Positions 38,284 through 47,662 of a stretch of DNA of 64,000 bases are shown piece after piece (within the stretch, counting starts at the first letter, position 1; each line of letters begins with the position of its first letter). The notes under the pieces were generated by a model. It did not search any database. It had not been told where the DNA came from and worked only from the letters and a program-made list of their open reading frames with translations. The stretch is from Seongchinamella sediminis (lineage in GTDB: Bacteria; Pseudomonadota; Gammaproteobacteria; Pseudomonadales; Halieaceae). The DNA lies in the NCBI RefSeq assembly GCF_003457605.1, contig NZ_QRAN01000015.1:47634-111633 (forward strand). Reading direction: 5' to 3'. A program made the translations under genes and the position numbers.

Positions 38284-38790
38284 TCAGGAAACCGCCCTGC
38301 CCCGCCAGGAAAAAGCCACCCTTGAGACTGGCTGGCTGTCCAGGCGCAACTCCCTCCACAGGGTTTCATAGCTGCGACCATCGGATGGATGCGGCTCTCG
38401 CGGCGCCAGATCCGCCAGCGGCCGCAAAACAAAGGCATTCTCCAGGATCTCCCCCCGTGGCAACTCGACCCCGCCAATGACCCCCACCAGGTCGTCGTAG
38501 GTGAGGATATCGATATCCAGCTGGCGGGCACTGAAGCGAGTCGCGTTCGGCGGGCGGCCATGCTCGTATTCGATGTGCCTGAGGCGTTTGGCCAGTTCAC
38601 CCACGGCCAGGTCCGTGCTCACCCCCACCACCAGGTTGAGAAAGGGCTGACCCTCGAAACCGACAGCGGCGGAGTCGTACACCGGGGAAATGTCCAGTTC
38701 GCCGAACATGGCCGCCAGCGCGTCCAGGCCGGCGCTAATGTAGCGCTCCCGCTCGATGTTGCTGCCCACACCCAGGTACACTCGCGCCAT
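38284..38790 (-). CDS. folK: 2-amino-4-hydroxy-6-hydroxymethyldihydropteridine diphosphokinase
   Basis: 168 residues from the ATG at 38790, which overlaps the folB stop by one base. YLGVGSNIERERYISAGL is the N-terminal signature, and RPPNATRFSARQLDIDILTYDD carries the HPPK R-x-x-D-x-D metal motif (usually RxxxRxxDiDil). It transfers pyrophosphate from ATP to the pterin in folate synthesis. folB lies immediately upstream. Confidence 0.94.
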   Translation of the reverse strand: MARVYLGVGSNIERERYISAGLDALAAMFGELDISPVYDSAAVGFEGQPFLNLVVGVSTDLAVGELAKRLRHIEYEHGRPPNATRFSARQLDIDILTYDDLVGVIGGVELPRGEILENAFVLRPLADLAPREPHPSDGRSYETLWRELRLDSQPVSRVAFSWRGRAVS

Positions 38791-39146
38791 CAGGGCTCTT
38801 CGCCTCGCTCGATAATCACGCCCACGTCCCCGGCCTCGGCCACCGCGCCGGGCTTGGCCAGCCGCAACCTGAGCCACGGCACCCCGAACTCTGACAGCAC
38901 GATCTCGGCCACCCGCTCCGCCAGGGTCTCGATCAACTGGAATTCGCTGTCGGCAACATAGGCCAGGATTCGACCTGAGATCGCGTCATAATCCACCGCG
39001 TCCTCAATGGCGTCGGTGGCCGCCGCGGCCCGGTTATCCGCGGCCAGCTCCAAATCCAGCACCAGGGTCTGGCGGATATCCCGCTCCCAGTCATAGACCC
39101 CGATCACCGCGTCGGTCTTCAAGCCTTTTATGTAGACCCGGTCCAT
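38790..39146 (-). CDS. folB: Dihydroneopterin aldolase
   Basis: 118 residues, normal length. [22 protein letters not shown] is the family start and VDYDAISGRI plus ETLAERVAEIVL are the conserved later segments, including the active-site Glu and Tyr region. It cleaves dihydroneopterin to the hydroxymethylpterin used by FolK. It overlaps tsaD and folK by single bases, forming tsaD-folB-folK. Confidence 0.94.
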   Translation of the reverse strand: MDRVYIKGLKTDAVIGVYDWERDIRQTLVLDLELAADNRAAAATDAIEDAVDYDAISGRILAYVADSEFQLIETLAERVAEIVLSEFGVPWLRLRLAKPGAVAEAGDVGVIIERGEEP

Positions 39147-40183
39147 CAGGCAGCTCCCTCGATGGGCGGCAGCTCTTCCATGGGCCAGCGCGGGCGCACC
39201 TGGGTATCCTCGGTGTCCACCTGTCCTGCCTTTAAGCGCTGGGCCCCGGCATAGGCGATCATGGCGCCGTTATCGGTACAGAATACCGGCGCCGGGTAAA
39301 AAACCTGCGCCCTCTCTTTGGCCAGCGCCCTTTTCAGCTCTGCCCTGAGGTTTAAGTTAGCGCTTACTCCGCCCGCCATCACCAGGGTTTTCAGGCCCTC
39401 CTGTTTCAGGGCCCGGCGGCACTTCACCACCAGCGTACCCACCACCGCGTCCTCGAAGGCGCGGGCGATATCGGCCTTGTCCTGGTCGCTGAGCTCACCG
39501 GACTGGCGGCAGTCTTCCACGGTATTGAGGGTAAAGGTCTTGAGGCCGCTGAAGCTGAAATCCAGCCCCGGACGGTTGACCATGGGCCGCGGGAAGTCGA
39601 AGCGCTCCGGATTGCCGGTTTCCGCCAGCCGGGCGATATGGGGGCCACCGGGATAGGGCAGGCCGAGCATCTTGGCAGTCTTGTCGAAGGCCTCGCCGGC
39701 GGCGTCGTCCAGGGATTCCCCCAGCAGCTTGTACTGGCCGATACCGTCCACCCGCACCAGCTGGGTGTGACCGCCGGAGACCAGCAGCGCCACAAAGGGG
39801 AATTCGGGATGCACTTCCTCCAGCATGGGCGCCAGCAGGTGGCCCTCCATGTGATGCACCCCCAGCGCCGGCACTCCCCAGCCCCAGGCCAGGGATTTCG
39901 CCAGGGTGGCGCCCACCATCAGCGCGCCCACCAGTCCGGGACCAGCGGTGTAGGCCACGCCGTTGATATCAGCGGCGGACACCCCCGCCTCGGCCATCAC
40001 CTCTTCTATCAGCGGCAGGGTTTTGCGCACATGGTCGCGGGAGGCCAGCTCGGGCACCACCCCGCCATACTCCACGTGAATGTCGATCTGGCTGAACAGG
40101 GCATGCGCCAACAGGCCGCGCTCGGTGTGGTAAAGCGCCACGCCGGTCTCGTCGCAGGAGGTTTCCAGGCCCAATATCAGCAT
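39146..40183 (-). CDS. tsaD: tRNA N6-adenosine threonylcarbamoyltransferase
   Basis: 345 residues from the ATG at 40183, giving [18 protein letters not shown], the family N-terminus; the frame is open for about 170 codons upstream, but that has no similarity. It makes t6A37 with TsaB/E. The metal ligands are in [13 protein letters not shown], and [19 protein letters not shown] and [15 protein letters not shown] are ASKHA-type motifs. In most gammaproteobacteria it diverges directly from rpsU; here about 1.4 kb of extra genes lie between. Confidence 0.96.
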   Translation of the reverse strand: MLILGLETSCDETGVALYHTERGLLAHALFSQIDIHVEYGGVVPELASRDHVRKTLPLIEEVMAEAGVSAADINGVAYTAGPGLVGALMVGATLAKSLAWGWGVPALGVHHMEGHLLAPMLEEVHPEFPFVALLVSGGHTQLVRVDGIGQYKLLGESLDDAAGEAFDKTAKMLGLPYPGGPHIARLAETGNPERFDFPRPMVNRPGLDFSFSGLKTFTLNTVEDCRQSGELSDQDKADIARAFEDAVVGTLVVKCRRALKQEGLKTLVMAGGVSANLNLRAELKRALAKERAQVFYPAPVFCTDNGAMIAYAGAQRLKAGQVDTEDTQVRPRWPMEELPPIEGAA

Positions 40184-40383
40184 AGCTTCCCAGTCTTCCG
40201 CAGATTCGATCAAAAACAGCCAATCTCTGGCCGCCCAGTAAACGGCGAATAATAATTGAGCGACAACTTCCATACCAGCGATACAGCACCGCACAAATGC
40301 CAACGGCGAGAAATTGGGAGATGAGCGCCCCCTCTCCATCTGGGACGTTATCTTGTTCCCTTTTCGAAGCGCCCGGCCTACAC

Positions 40384-40404
40384 TTGTACATATTTTTTGT
40401 ACAA
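40384..40404. promoter_or_regulatory. Palindromic operator candidate upstream of the Phd-type antitoxin
   Basis: TTGTACA and TGTACAA form a perfect inverted repeat around a seven-base T-rich spacer, 17 bases before the antitoxin start. Phd/YefM antitoxins bind such palindromes to repress their own operon. Confidence 0.5.
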
Positions 40405-40421
40405 ACCAATGGGTGACGGCG

Positions 40422-40652
40422 ATGCGGTCGGTCAATATCAGCGAATTCCGGGCTAATTTATTGAAATACCTGAAATTAGCCCATTCCGGGGAGGAGATTA
40501 CTGTGACCTCCAATGGCCAGCAGATGGCCACCATCACTCCGCCGGCAGGGAAAAAAGAGGCGGCCCGGGAAAAGCTCCGGGCGCTGGCCGCCGATGCTGA
40601 GATCGGTGACATCGTCAGCCCGACGGATGAGGACTGGGAGGCCCAGCAGTGA
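40422..40652 (+). CDS. Phd/YefM-type antitoxin
   Basis: 76 residues from the ATG at 40422. [38 protein letters not shown] is the Phd/YefM DNA-binding fold, followed by a disordered acidic tail [11 protein letters not shown] that should wrap the toxin. The longer upstream frame would run through the palindromic operator and is rejected. It overlaps the toxin gene by four bases (GTGA). Confidence 0.87.
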   Translation: MRSVNISEFRANLLKYLKLAHSGEEITVTSNGQQMATITPPAGKKEAAREKLRALAADAEIGDIVSPTDEDWEAQQ

Positions 40653-41044
40653 TTCTGCTGGATACCTGCGCAATCATCTGGGATGCGCTTGCTCCGGATC
40701 AACTGTCACCCGCGGCAAAAAGTGCTATCGACCAGGCCGATATGCACGAACAACTGGCAATCGCGGATATCTCGTTTTGGGAGATCGCAATGCTGATAAA
40801 CAAGGGTCGCCTGCACACCGCCGAACCCAGCAGCTACCTGCTCAATCTCTTTCTGCAGTCCCGGGCAGTGGCAGTCAAAGCTCTCTCGCCGGAGATCGCG
40901 GAAATGTCCGTCAGCTTCGATGAAACCATGAACAAGGATCCTGCGGACCGGATTATTGCCGCCACAGCAATTGTCCACAATGCGCGGCTGGTAACCGCCG
41001 ACCAGAATCTACTGAGACACCCGATGATCGACACCGTATGGTGA
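40649..41044 (+). CDS. PIN-domain toxin (VapC-like ribonuclease)
   Basis: 131 residues from a GTG start inside the antitoxin stop. Acidic PIN residues are visible: Asp5 ([10 protein letters not shown]), Glu45 (ISFWEIAML), Asp97/Asp100 ([12 protein letters not shown]) and Asp118 (TADQN). Such toxins cleave tRNA or rRNA and are neutralised by the paired antitoxin. The module sits in the tsaD/rpsU interval, probably acquired. Confidence 0.87.
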   Translation: MILLDTCAIIWDALAPDQLSPAAKSAIDQADMHEQLAIADISFWEIAMLINKGRLHTAEPSSYLLNLFLQSRAVAVKALSPEIAEMSVSFDETMNKDPADRIIAATAIVHNARLVTADQNLLRHPMIDTVW

Positions 41045-41171
41045 GTGCTTCGAGCCAACCCGCCACGGAACTCCCTGCCACGTTCCATCAAATCAGCCCA
41101 GGCAATGGCGTGGGCCGGCACCGCACGCCATAATCAGGCTGTCCAATTGGTCGCTGCAAAGGAATGGAATC

Positions 41172-41375
41172 ATGCAAATCTACACGGAAACGCTAACGGA
41201 CAACCACAGCGTGCAACTGCCGGACGAGCTGGTGGCCCTGCTGGAAATCGAAGCAGGCGATACGGTGGTATTCCAGGTCAAGGGGAATCAGGCCCGCATT
41301 TCCGGGCTGGAGCTGTCCGGCTTCGAGGCGCCGGCGCCGGATGAACGAGAGAACCCTTTCCTCAAGTCACCCTGA
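41172..41375 (+). CDS. AbrB/SpoVT-like swapped-hairpin protein, orphan
   Basis: 67 residues. HSVQLPDELVALLEIEAGDTVVFQVKGNQARISGLEL fits the AbrB-type beta-hairpin fold (ip..l...lgi..GD.v.f). The tail PDERENPFLKSP is short and proline-rich. AbrB-like proteins are often antitoxins, but no toxin gene follows. A ribosome site AAGGAAT lies just upstream. It may be a remnant of a second toxin-antitoxin pair next to the Phd/PIN one. Confidence 0.6.
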   Translation: MQIYTETLTDNHSVQLPDELVALLEIEAGDTVVFQVKGNQARISGLELSGFEAPAPDERENPFLKSP

Positions 41376-41549
41376 GGCCTTGCGGAGCGCCAGCATCGAG
41401 GAAAATGAAGCTGTTTACGCTGGGCCAGCGCCGGGTGGTGCGCTCCTGCGGCAGGCCTGGCAAGCGCGACAGGGCAACGGCGAAACTGGCGCTCGGCAGG
41501 CTCTTCGATACCGCCTGAAAACGGCGCCCATTACCGCGCCCATTACCCT

Positions 41550-41578
41550 TTGCAAACCCCGGCACAACGGTATAGAAT
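41550..41578 (+). promoter_or_regulatory. Candidate promoter of rpsU
   Basis: TTGCAA (41550-41555) and TAGAAT (41573-41578) are 17 bases apart, about 70 bases before the rpsU start. Just upstream, CGCGCCCATTACC is nearly repeated in tandem (41524-41549), which may be a regulatory or accidental repeat. Confidence 0.5.
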
Positions 41579-41650
41579 GCGCGCCCTTTCAGGCGTTCAC
41601 TGGCCGCTTGCCGGTGTCTGCAACAAACAAACGAGACAGGTACAGAGTTA

Positions 41651-41866
41651 ATGCCCCACATCAAGGTCAAGGAAAACGAGCCTTTTGACGTAGCACTGCG
41701 TCGCTTCAAGCGTTCCTGCGAAAAAGCCGGTGTTCTGGCTGAAGTGCGCAAGCGTGAGCACTACGAGAAGCCCACTACAGTTCGCAAGCGCGCTGGCGCT
41801 GCCGCTGTAAAGCGTCACCTGAAGAAGCTCTCCCGGGAAAACCGCAAGCGCGTACGCCTGTACTGA
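41651..41866 (+). CDS. rpsU: 30S ribosomal protein S21
   Basis: 71 residues, exact family length. [41 protein letters not shown] is the conserved S21 sequence and the basic C-terminus ends RKRVRLY. S21 helps base-pairing of mRNA with the 3' end of 16S rRNA during initiation. It opens the macromolecular synthesis set rpsU-(yqeY)-dnaG-rpoD. Confidence 0.97.
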   Translation: MPHIKVKENEPFDVALRRFKRSCEKAGVLAEVRKREHYEKPTTVRKRAGAAAVKRHLKKLSRENRKRVRLY

Positions 41867-41883
41867 GCACGGAACTCCCTCCC

Positions 41884-42339
41884 ATGAGTGACCAGTCGCT
41901 GACCGCCGACATCAGGGCCGCCATGAAAGCGGCCATGAAGGCCAAAGACAAGGAGCGACTGGGTACCATCCGGCTGATCCAGGCCGAATTCAAGCGAATC
42001 GAAGTGGACGAGCGGGTCGAGATAGACGACGCTCGCGCTCTGGCGGTGCTCGACAAAATGGTCAAGCAGCGCCGGGATTCCGCCCAGCAGTACACCGACG
42101 CCGGCCGCAGCGAACTGGCCGACAAAGAGAACGCGGAAATCGCCGTTCTGCAGGAATTCCTTCCCGCACAGCTCACCGAAGACGAAATCATCGCCATGAT
42201 CGACGAGGCCATCGCCGCCTCGGGCGCCGAGGGCATGCAGGCCATGGGCGCGGTTATGGGGCAGCTCAAGCCGAAGCTGGCAGGCCGGGCTGACATGGGC
42301 AAGGTGAGTGGGCTGGTGAAGGGACGATTGGCTGGTTAG
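41884..42339 (+). CDS. GatB/YqeY domain protein
   Basis: 151 residues, normal for stand-alone YqeY. SLTADIRAAMKAAMKAKDKERLGTIRLIQAEFKR is the N-terminal helical region, and FLPAQLTEDEIIAMIDEAI plus GQLKPKLAGRADMGKVSGLVKGRL are the conserved C-terminal helices shared with the GatB tail domain, which contacts tRNA. The function of the stand-alone form is not established. It lies between rpsU and dnaG, as in many gammaproteobacteria. Confidence 0.92.
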   Translation: MSDQSLTADIRAAMKAAMKAKDKERLGTIRLIQAEFKRIEVDERVEIDDARALAVLDKMVKQRRDSAQQYTDAGRSELADKENAEIAVLQEFLPAQLTEDEIIAMIDEAIAASGAEGMQAMGAVMGQLKPKLAGRADMGKVSGLVKGRLAG

Positions 42340-42395
42340 ATTTCCATTCTCGCAACCAGCTCCAACACGCCACCCAGTTCTTCGCAAATCCAACC

Positions 42396-42613
42396 GTCAT
42401 CCCGGCGAACGCCGCGGTCCGGGATTCATAGATGGTGCACTTCAGCCTAAGAGAATAGCCCCTGGATTCCGGCGTGCGCCGGAATGACAAATTTACGGCA
42501 GCCGATCCCATGCATAATCCGTCGCCCCGGCGCACGCCGGGGTCCACCAAGGCTCAACACCCCAAAGTCACTGGATTCCGGAACGCCGGACCGCGGCTTC
42601 CGCCGGAATGACG
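42396..42613. repeat. Cluster of four dispersed palindromic repeats between yqeY and dnaG
   Basis: Half-elements of alternating orientation lie at 42396-42428 (GTCATCCCGGCG...), 42461-42488 (CTGGATTCCGG to GGAATGAC), 42521-42546 (GTCGCCCCGGCG...) and 42571-42613 (CTGGATTCCGG to GGAATGACG). They share the core of the copies around pdxA. The 333-base gap between yqeY and dnaG contains these repeats and no gene; the dnaG ribosome region lies in the last 50 bases. Confidence 0.82.
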
Positions 42614-42672
42614 TAACCACGAGCGAATTCCTGTACGCCCCACCCCACCAATAGCGGTACACTACTCGGCTT

Positions 42673-44622
42673 ATGGCCGGACGAATTTCCCAGAGCTTCA
42701 TCGACGACCTGCTGGACCGCGTTGACATTGTCGACGTGATCGACCGGCGCGTGAAGCTGAAAAAGACCGGCAAGAATTACAGCGCCCGCTGCCCCTTCCA
42801 CGAGGAAAAAACCCCCTCATTCTCGGTCAGCCCGGACAAGCAGTTTTACTACTGTTTTGGCTGCGGTGCCGGGGGCAATGCCCTCGGTTTCGTCATGGAC
42901 TACGAGAACGTGGAGTTCCCGCAGGCGGTGGAAACCCTGGCGAGCGCGGCGGGACTGGAGGTACAGCGGGAGCCCTCCCGGGGCGGCGCACCCCGGGAAA
43001 AGCGGGAAGAGTCCAACCGGCCCCTGTACACCCTCATGGAGCAGGTCGCCAGCTACTACAAGCTGCAGCTGCGCCAGCATCCGCAACGCGACAAGGCTGT
43101 GGACTACCTGAAACAGCGCGGCCTCACCGGCCAGATCGCCAAGCAGTTTCACCTGGGCTTTGCCCCCCCGGGCTGGGACAACCTGCTCAGGGCCCTGGGC
43201 GACAGCGAAGAGAAAAAAGCCCTGCTGATGAAGGCCGGCATGCTGGTGGAAAACGACAAGGGCCGCGTCTACGACCGTTTTCGCGACCGGGTGGTATTCC
43301 CGATCCGCGACCAGCGCGGCCGGGTGATCGCCTTCGGCGGCCGGGTGCTGGGGGACGACAAGCCCAAGTACCTGAACTCCCCGGAAACCGAGATTTTCCA
43401 CAAGGGCCGCGAACTCTACGGTTTTTACGAGGCTCTGCAGGCCAACCGGCGACTGGAACGGCTGCTGGTGGTGGAGGGCTATATGGATGTCATCGCCCTG
43501 GCCCAGCACGGCATCAGTATCGCCACCGCCACCCTGGGCACCGCCACCAGCAAAACCCACCTGGAGCGCATTTACCGCCGCTGCCCGGAGGTCATTTTCT
43601 GCTTTGACGGCGACGAGGCCGGGCGCAAGGCGGCCTTCCGGGCGCTGGAAGCGGCCCTGCCCTGCATGGAGGACGGCCGCCAGGCGCGCTTCCTGTTCCT
43701 GCCCGAGGGCGAGGACCCAGACACGGTCGTGCGCAGTGGCGGCGCGGAGAAATTCGAGGAACTGCTGGCCGGCGCCACCCCGCTCGACACCTTCCTGTTC
43801 GACGCCCTGGCCGAGGGGCTGGACACCAGCAATCTGGACGGCCGCGCCCGGCTCAGCAAGCTGGCGCTGCCCCATATCCGGCAGATGCCCGAAGGCGTGT
43901 TCAAACAGTTGATGTTCCAGGCGCTGGCCGAGCGCACCGGACTGGAACTGGAGAGCCTGATGCGGCTGGAGGTCGCCGCCCCGGAGCCCCCGCCACCAAC
44001 GGAGCGGGGCCAATCCACGGATCGCTACCGCCCGGACGCCTCGCCGGCAGGCCCTACTGACGGCCCACCGGACTGGGATAAGGACGCGCCACCGCCGGAC
44101 CTGGACAGCTACCCCGATTTTGGCCCGGAAGACAGCCAGCCCCGGCAACGCCAGGCCAGGCCGCAAGGCCTGGCGGGCTATTCCAACCTGGCCCAGGGCG
44201 CCATCGCCCTGATCCTGCACCAGCCGGAGGTCGCCCGCACGGTGAACACCCAGGGCCTGGAGCAATTACAGGGGGACGACAGCAAGCTGCTCCGGGAGCT
44301 GGTCGAGCTGGTGCAACGGCGCCCGGAATCCAACACCGGCATGCTGCTCGGCCACTGGTACGGCACCCGGGAAGGTGAACTGCTCAATCGCCTGGCCGGC
44401 CAGGAACGGCTGATTCCCACCGCGGGTATCGACCAGCAATTTGCCGACACCATGTACCGCCTGGTCCATCATCTGCCCCAGCAATCAAAACTTGCCGAGC
44501 AAGTCGACAAACTCAAACTCACCAACTACGCTGAGACCAGCGAGTTGGAAAAGCAACGCCTGAGGGAGCTGCTGCAGGAAAAACTGCAGCGCGATGCCCT
44601 GCGAAACCGACGCGACCGCTGA
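42673..44622 (+). CDS. dnaG: DNA primase
   Basis: 649 residues. The N-terminal zinc ribbon has Cys40, His43, Cys61 and Cys64 (CPFHEEKTPSFSV, YYCFGCGAGG). The TOPRIM core shows LLVVEGYMDVIALAQHG and FCFDGDEAGRKAA. A proline-rich linker (about 436-500) leads to a helical C-terminal domain that binds DnaB. It makes RNA primers at the replication fork. The gene is preceded by the repeat cluster, which could affect its expression from rpsU. Confidence 0.96.
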   Translation: MAGRISQSFIDDLLDRVDIVDVIDRRVKLKKTGKNYSARCPFHEEKTPSFSVSPDKQFYYCFGCGAGGNALGFVMDYENVEFPQAVETLASAAGLEVQREPSRGGAPREKREESNRPLYTLMEQVASYYKLQLRQHPQRDKAVDYLKQRGLTGQIAKQFHLGFAPPGWDNLLRALGDSEEKKALLMKAGMLVENDKGRVYDRFRDRVVFPIRDQRGRVIAFGGRVLGDDKPKYLNSPETEIFHKGRELYGFYEALQANRRLERLLVVEGYMDVIALAQHGISIATATLGTATSKTHLERIYRRCPEVIFCFDGDEAGRKAAFRALEAALPCMEDGRQARFLFLPEGEDPDTVVRSGGAEKFEELLAGATPLDTFLFDALAEGLDTSNLDGRARLSKLALPHIRQMPEGVFKQLMFQALAERTGLELESLMRLEVAAPEPPPPTERGQSTDRYRPDASPAGPTDGPPDWDKDAPPPDLDSYPDFGPEDSQPRQRQARPQGLAGYSNLAQGAIALILHQPEVARTVNTQGLEQLQGDDSKLLRELVELVQRRPESNTGMLLGHWYGTREGELLNRLAGQERLIPTAGIDQQFADTMYRLVHHLPQQSKLAEQVDKLKLTNYAETSELEKQRLRELLQEKLQRDALRNRRDR

Positions 44623-44791
44623 CACTGGCGCGGTCGAGCCATGCCCAAATTGCGGGCACGCACCCCGTTGTATTTGGCCGATTCGCCCCCATATAGCAAT
44701 AAACCACGATGCAGGGGCGAACGAGGGCTTATTTGCGCCAAATTTCGCCCAATTAGCAGGCTTTTTAGTGGTTAAGCCGTTGCTAGACCGG

Positions 44792-44797
44792 TATAAT
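44792..44797 (+). promoter_or_regulatory. -10 element of a candidate rpoD promoter
   Basis: A perfect TATAAT lies 44 bases before the rpoD start in the 218-base dnaG-rpoD gap. The -35 region (near TGGTTA at the proper distance) is weak, so the promoter is tentative. Confidence 0.42.
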
Positions 44798-44840
44798 TGC
44801 CGGCTGATCTTTTTTTGCTTATTCAAAAGGTGTCAACTTA

Positions 44841-46643
44841 ATGTCTGACGTTGTACAGCAACAGTCCCGCTTGAAGGCGCTCATCGCCAAGGGCAAGGAA
44901 CAGGGTTACCTGACCTACGCCGAGGTGAACGACCACCTCCCCGAGGACATCTCCGATCCGGACCAGGTTGAAGACATCATCCAGATGATCAACGACATGG
45001 GGATCCAGGTGTTCGAGCAGGCGCCGGATGCCGACGAGTTGCTGATGACCGAAGGTGATCCTTCCGCCGACGATATCGCCGCCGCCGAGGCCGCCGCGGC
45101 GCTGGCCGCGGTTGAAACAGAAGCCGGCCGCACCACCGACCCGGTGCGCATGTACATGCGCGAAATGGGCACCGTGGAACTGCTGACCCGGGAAGGCGAA
45201 ATCGTTATCGCCAAGCGCATCGAGGAAGGCATCCGCGAACTGCTCTCTGCCCTGGCCCTGTACCCGGGTGCCGTGAAGCACATTCTCGACGAGTACGACC
45301 TGGTGGCCAAGGAAGAGCGCCGCCTGGCGGACATCATGGTCGGTTACCTGGACCCGGCCGAGCACGTGCCTTCCGCCGCCGAACTGGCCGAGGCCGCCGC
45401 CAACAAGGCCGACGATGACGAAGACAGCGACACCGGCCCCGACCCGGTAGAAGCCAAGAAGCGCTTCACCGCACTCAAGCGCCAGTACAACAAGACCGAG
45501 AAGGCCATTGCCGCCAAGGGCCGCCAGGACCCCACGACCATCAAGGAGATGGAGAAACTGGGCGAGCTGTTCAAGTTCTTCAAGCTCACCCCGCGGGTCT
45601 TCGATCCCATTTCTGATACGCCCCGCAATATCCTCGCCGGTGTGCGCGACCAGGAACGGGAAATCATGCGCATCGCGATCAAGGATTGCGGCATGCCGCG
45701 CAAGGAATTCATCACCACCTTCCAGGGCTCGGAAGCGGACCTGAAGTGGGTGTCGCGCCACGCCCGCAAGAAGGACTACGGCCCGCGCCTGAATGCGGAG
45801 AAGGAAACCATCCACCGCCTGCAGCGGCGCATCCAGCAGATCGAGGAGCAGACCGGCCTCACGGTGAGCGAGATCAAGGAGATCAACCGCCGCATGTCCA
45901 TGGGCGAGGCCCGTGCCCGCCGCGCCAAGAAGGAGATGGTGGAGGCCAACCTGCGCCTGGTTATTTCGATCGCCAAGAAATACACCAACCGCGGCCTGCA
46001 GTTCCTGGACCTGATCCAGGAAGGCAACATCGGCCTGATGAAGGCGGTGGACAAGTTCGAGTACCGTCGCGGCTACAAGTTCTCGACCTATGCCACCTGG
46101 TGGATTCGCCAGGCCATCACGCGCTCCATTGCCGACCAGGCCCGGACTATCCGTATCCCGGTGCACATGATCGAGACCATCAACAAGCTCAACCGCATCT
46201 CCCGCCAGATGCTGCAGGAGATGGGCCGCGAGCCCACCCCCGAGGAGTTGGGCGAGCGCATGGACATGCCGGAGGACAAGGTTCGCAAGGTGCTGAAAAT
46301 CGCCAAGGAGCCGATCTCCATGGAAACCCCCATTGGTGACGACGAAGACTCGCACCTGGGTGACTTCATCGAGGACAACACCATTGCCTCACCGGTGGAT
46401 TCCGCCACCGGCCAGGGCCTGCAGGAAGCCACCAAGGAAGTGCTGGCCGGGCTCACCGCCCGCGAGGCCAAGGTGCTGCGCATGCGTTTCGGTATCGACA
46501 TGAATACCGATCACACCCTGGAGGAAGTGGGCAAGCAGTTCGACGTGACCCGCGAGCGCATTCGCCAGATAGAAGCCAAGGCCCTGCGCAAGCTGCGTCA
46601 CCCGACCCGCTCGGATTACCTGCGCAGTTTCCTCGACGAGTAA
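44841..46643 (+). CDS. rpoD: RNA polymerase primary sigma factor (sigma-70)
   Basis: 600 residues. Region 1.1 is present ([24 protein letters not shown]), then a non-conserved acidic stretch. Region 2 has [58 protein letters not shown], and region 4 ends [28 protein letters not shown]. It directs transcription of housekeeping genes. A clear intrinsic terminator follows at 46665-46689. Confidence 0.97.
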   Translation: MSDVVQQQSRLKALIAKGKEQGYLTYAEVNDHLPEDISDPDQVEDIIQMINDMGIQVFEQAPDADELLMTEGDPSADDIAAAEAAAALAAVETEAGRTTDPVRMYMREMGTVELLTREGEIVIAKRIEEGIRELLSALALYPGAVKHILDEYDLVAKEERRLADIMVGYLDPAEHVPSAAELAEAAANKADDDEDSDTGPDPVEAKKRFTALKRQYNKTEKAIAAKGRQDPTTIKEMEKLGELFKFFKLTPRVFDPISDTPRNILAGVRDQEREIMRIAIKDCGMPRKEFITTFQGSEADLKWVSRHARKKDYGPRLNAEKETIHRLQRRIQQIEEQTGLTVSEIKEINRRMSMGEARARRAKKEMVEANLRLVISIAKKYTNRGLQFLDLIQEGNIGLMKAVDKFEYRRGYKFSTYATWWIRQAITRSIADQARTIRIPVHMIETINKLNRISRQMLQEMGREPTPEELGERMDMPEDKVRKVLKIAKEPISMETPIGDDEDSHLGDFIEDNTIASPVDSATGQGLQEATKEVLAGLTAREAKVLRMRFGIDMNTDHTLEEVGKQFDVTRERIRQIEAKALRKLRHPTRSDYLRSFLDE

Positions 46644-46664
46644 AGCCGGGGGCCCTGCTCCAGC

Positions 46665-46689
46665 AAAGCCACCTGCGGGTGGCTTTTTT
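46665..46689 (+). terminator. Intrinsic terminator of rpoD
   Basis: AAA-GCCACC-TGCG-GGTGGC-TTTTTT: a six-base GC stem extended by A-T pairs, a four-base loop and a T run, 21 bases after the rpoD stop. Confidence 0.92.
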
Positions 46690-46718
46690 GTGGGTGGGCA
46701 GCTGCTGCTTGCCCCCGT

Positions 46719-46907
46719 GAAATACCAGGCCAGGCCCAGCGGCTCGATGTTGTCGCGGTTGATCTGGTCCAGGGGCGAATAACGCTGCTCGCCGCTGTCG
46801 TTGCCGTGCAGCGCCCACTCGATGTCCGCGAAACCTTCCGACTCTGCGGACAAAAGCATGACAAAGCCCCGTTCAGCTGATTTCGGCAAATCCAGCAAAA
46901 AATTCAC
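46719..46907 (-). pseudogene. Remnant of a PQQ-dependent dehydrogenase (N-terminal fragment)
   Basis: The minus strand encodes about 60 residues including ADIEWALHGNDSGEQRYSPL, then DQINRDNIEPLGLAWYF. This is the N-terminal blade signature of quinoprotein alcohol dehydrogenases (W...g.d....rySpLdqI...Nv..L..aW.y). Similarity stops abruptly about 30 bases short of the rpoD terminator, and the signal peptide and the remaining several hundred residues are absent. It appears to be what remains of a gene deleted when this junction formed. The interval 46644-47017 otherwise holds only the terminator. Confidence 0.7.
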
Positions 46908-47017
46908 CCCGTACGTTCAGGCATGTAACTGCTGGCGGGAGTGCACACACCTGAACTCGCACGGCGCGACAGCAGCTTACGATGACGTGAACAACCTTGA
47001 ACTCATTGGAGCTGACT

Positions 47018-47545
47018 ATGAAAACCAAACTGACTGCACTGCTGGCATCTGCCGTCTTTTCTTTTACCCTCGCATCGGGCGCCAGCGCCCAGAGCTTTGG
47101 CGACTGCGTGTCGACCAACAAGGCCCAGTTTGACGGCACCATCGTCGACGCCGCCATCGCCACCCCGGAACTGAGCACCCTGGTCGACCTGGTCGTTGCC
47201 GCCGGGCTCGATGACGCCCTGGCCACCACCGAGGAAATCACCGTGTTTGCCCCCACCAACGACGCCTTCGGCGCCCTGCCGCCCGAGCTGGTAGAAGTCG
47301 TGGCCGGCAACACTGACCTGCTGACCGGCATCCTCACCTACCACGTGACCATGGGCCATCCCGATCCCCGCAAGCTGTCCGGCGCCGTCGCCCAGCGCAA
47401 GGAAACCCTGCAGGGACAGTCGGTGTACTTCAGCCGCAGCAATGGTGAGCCCCGCGTCAACAATGCCGGCGTCGCCTGCCAGGGCGTGCAGACCGACAAC
47501 GGCACCGTGTGGATCATCGACAGCGTACTGCTGCCCGCTCTGTAA
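47018..47545 (+). CDS. Secreted fasciclin (FAS1) domain protein
   Basis: 175 residues from the ATG at 47018, which has GGAG eight bases upstream. A signal peptide (MKTKLTALLASAVFSFTLASGASA) is followed by one FAS1 domain: TIVDAAIATPELSTLVDLVVAAGL, ITVFAPTNDAFGALP (H1 box) and LTYHVTMG, then DNGTVWIIDSVLLP (H2-like box). FAS1 domains mediate adhesion and protein interactions. Two cysteines (near 34 and 156) could form a disulfide. A terminator follows. Confidence 0.88.
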   Translation: MKTKLTALLASAVFSFTLASGASAQSFGDCVSTNKAQFDGTIVDAAIATPELSTLVDLVVAAGLDDALATTEEITVFAPTNDAFGALPPELVEVVAGNTDLLTGILTYHVTMGHPDPRKLSGAVAQRKETLQGQSVYFSRSNGEPRVNNAGVACQGVQTDNGTVWIIDSVLLPAL

Positions 47546-47565
47546 ACAACAAGGTCCCCGCTCTG

Positions 47566-47589
47566 GCCGCCCTCCGGGGCGGCTTTTTT
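47566..47589 (+). terminator. Intrinsic terminator of the fasciclin gene
   Basis: GCCGCC-CTCCGG-GGCGGC-TTTTTT starts 21 bases after the stop codon. Confidence 0.9.
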
Positions 47590-47662
47590 GTGCCCGCGCC
47601 GGCACTGATCTTGCCGCCGCTTTCGCCCGTATACTGCAGCGATAACCACCTGAGGCTGGATC

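Noticed and set aside
40184..40702. N-terminal extension of tsaD by about 170 codons
   Set aside because: The extra part overlaps the Phd antitoxin on the other strand and lacks similarity; [14 protein letters not shown] at 40183 is the family start.
41404..41517. 37-codon basic frame (start MKLFTLGQRR) after the AbrB-like gene
   Set aside because: No clear ribosome site, no toxin-like motif, and it lies in the region leading to the rpsU promoter; not enough to call a partner toxin.
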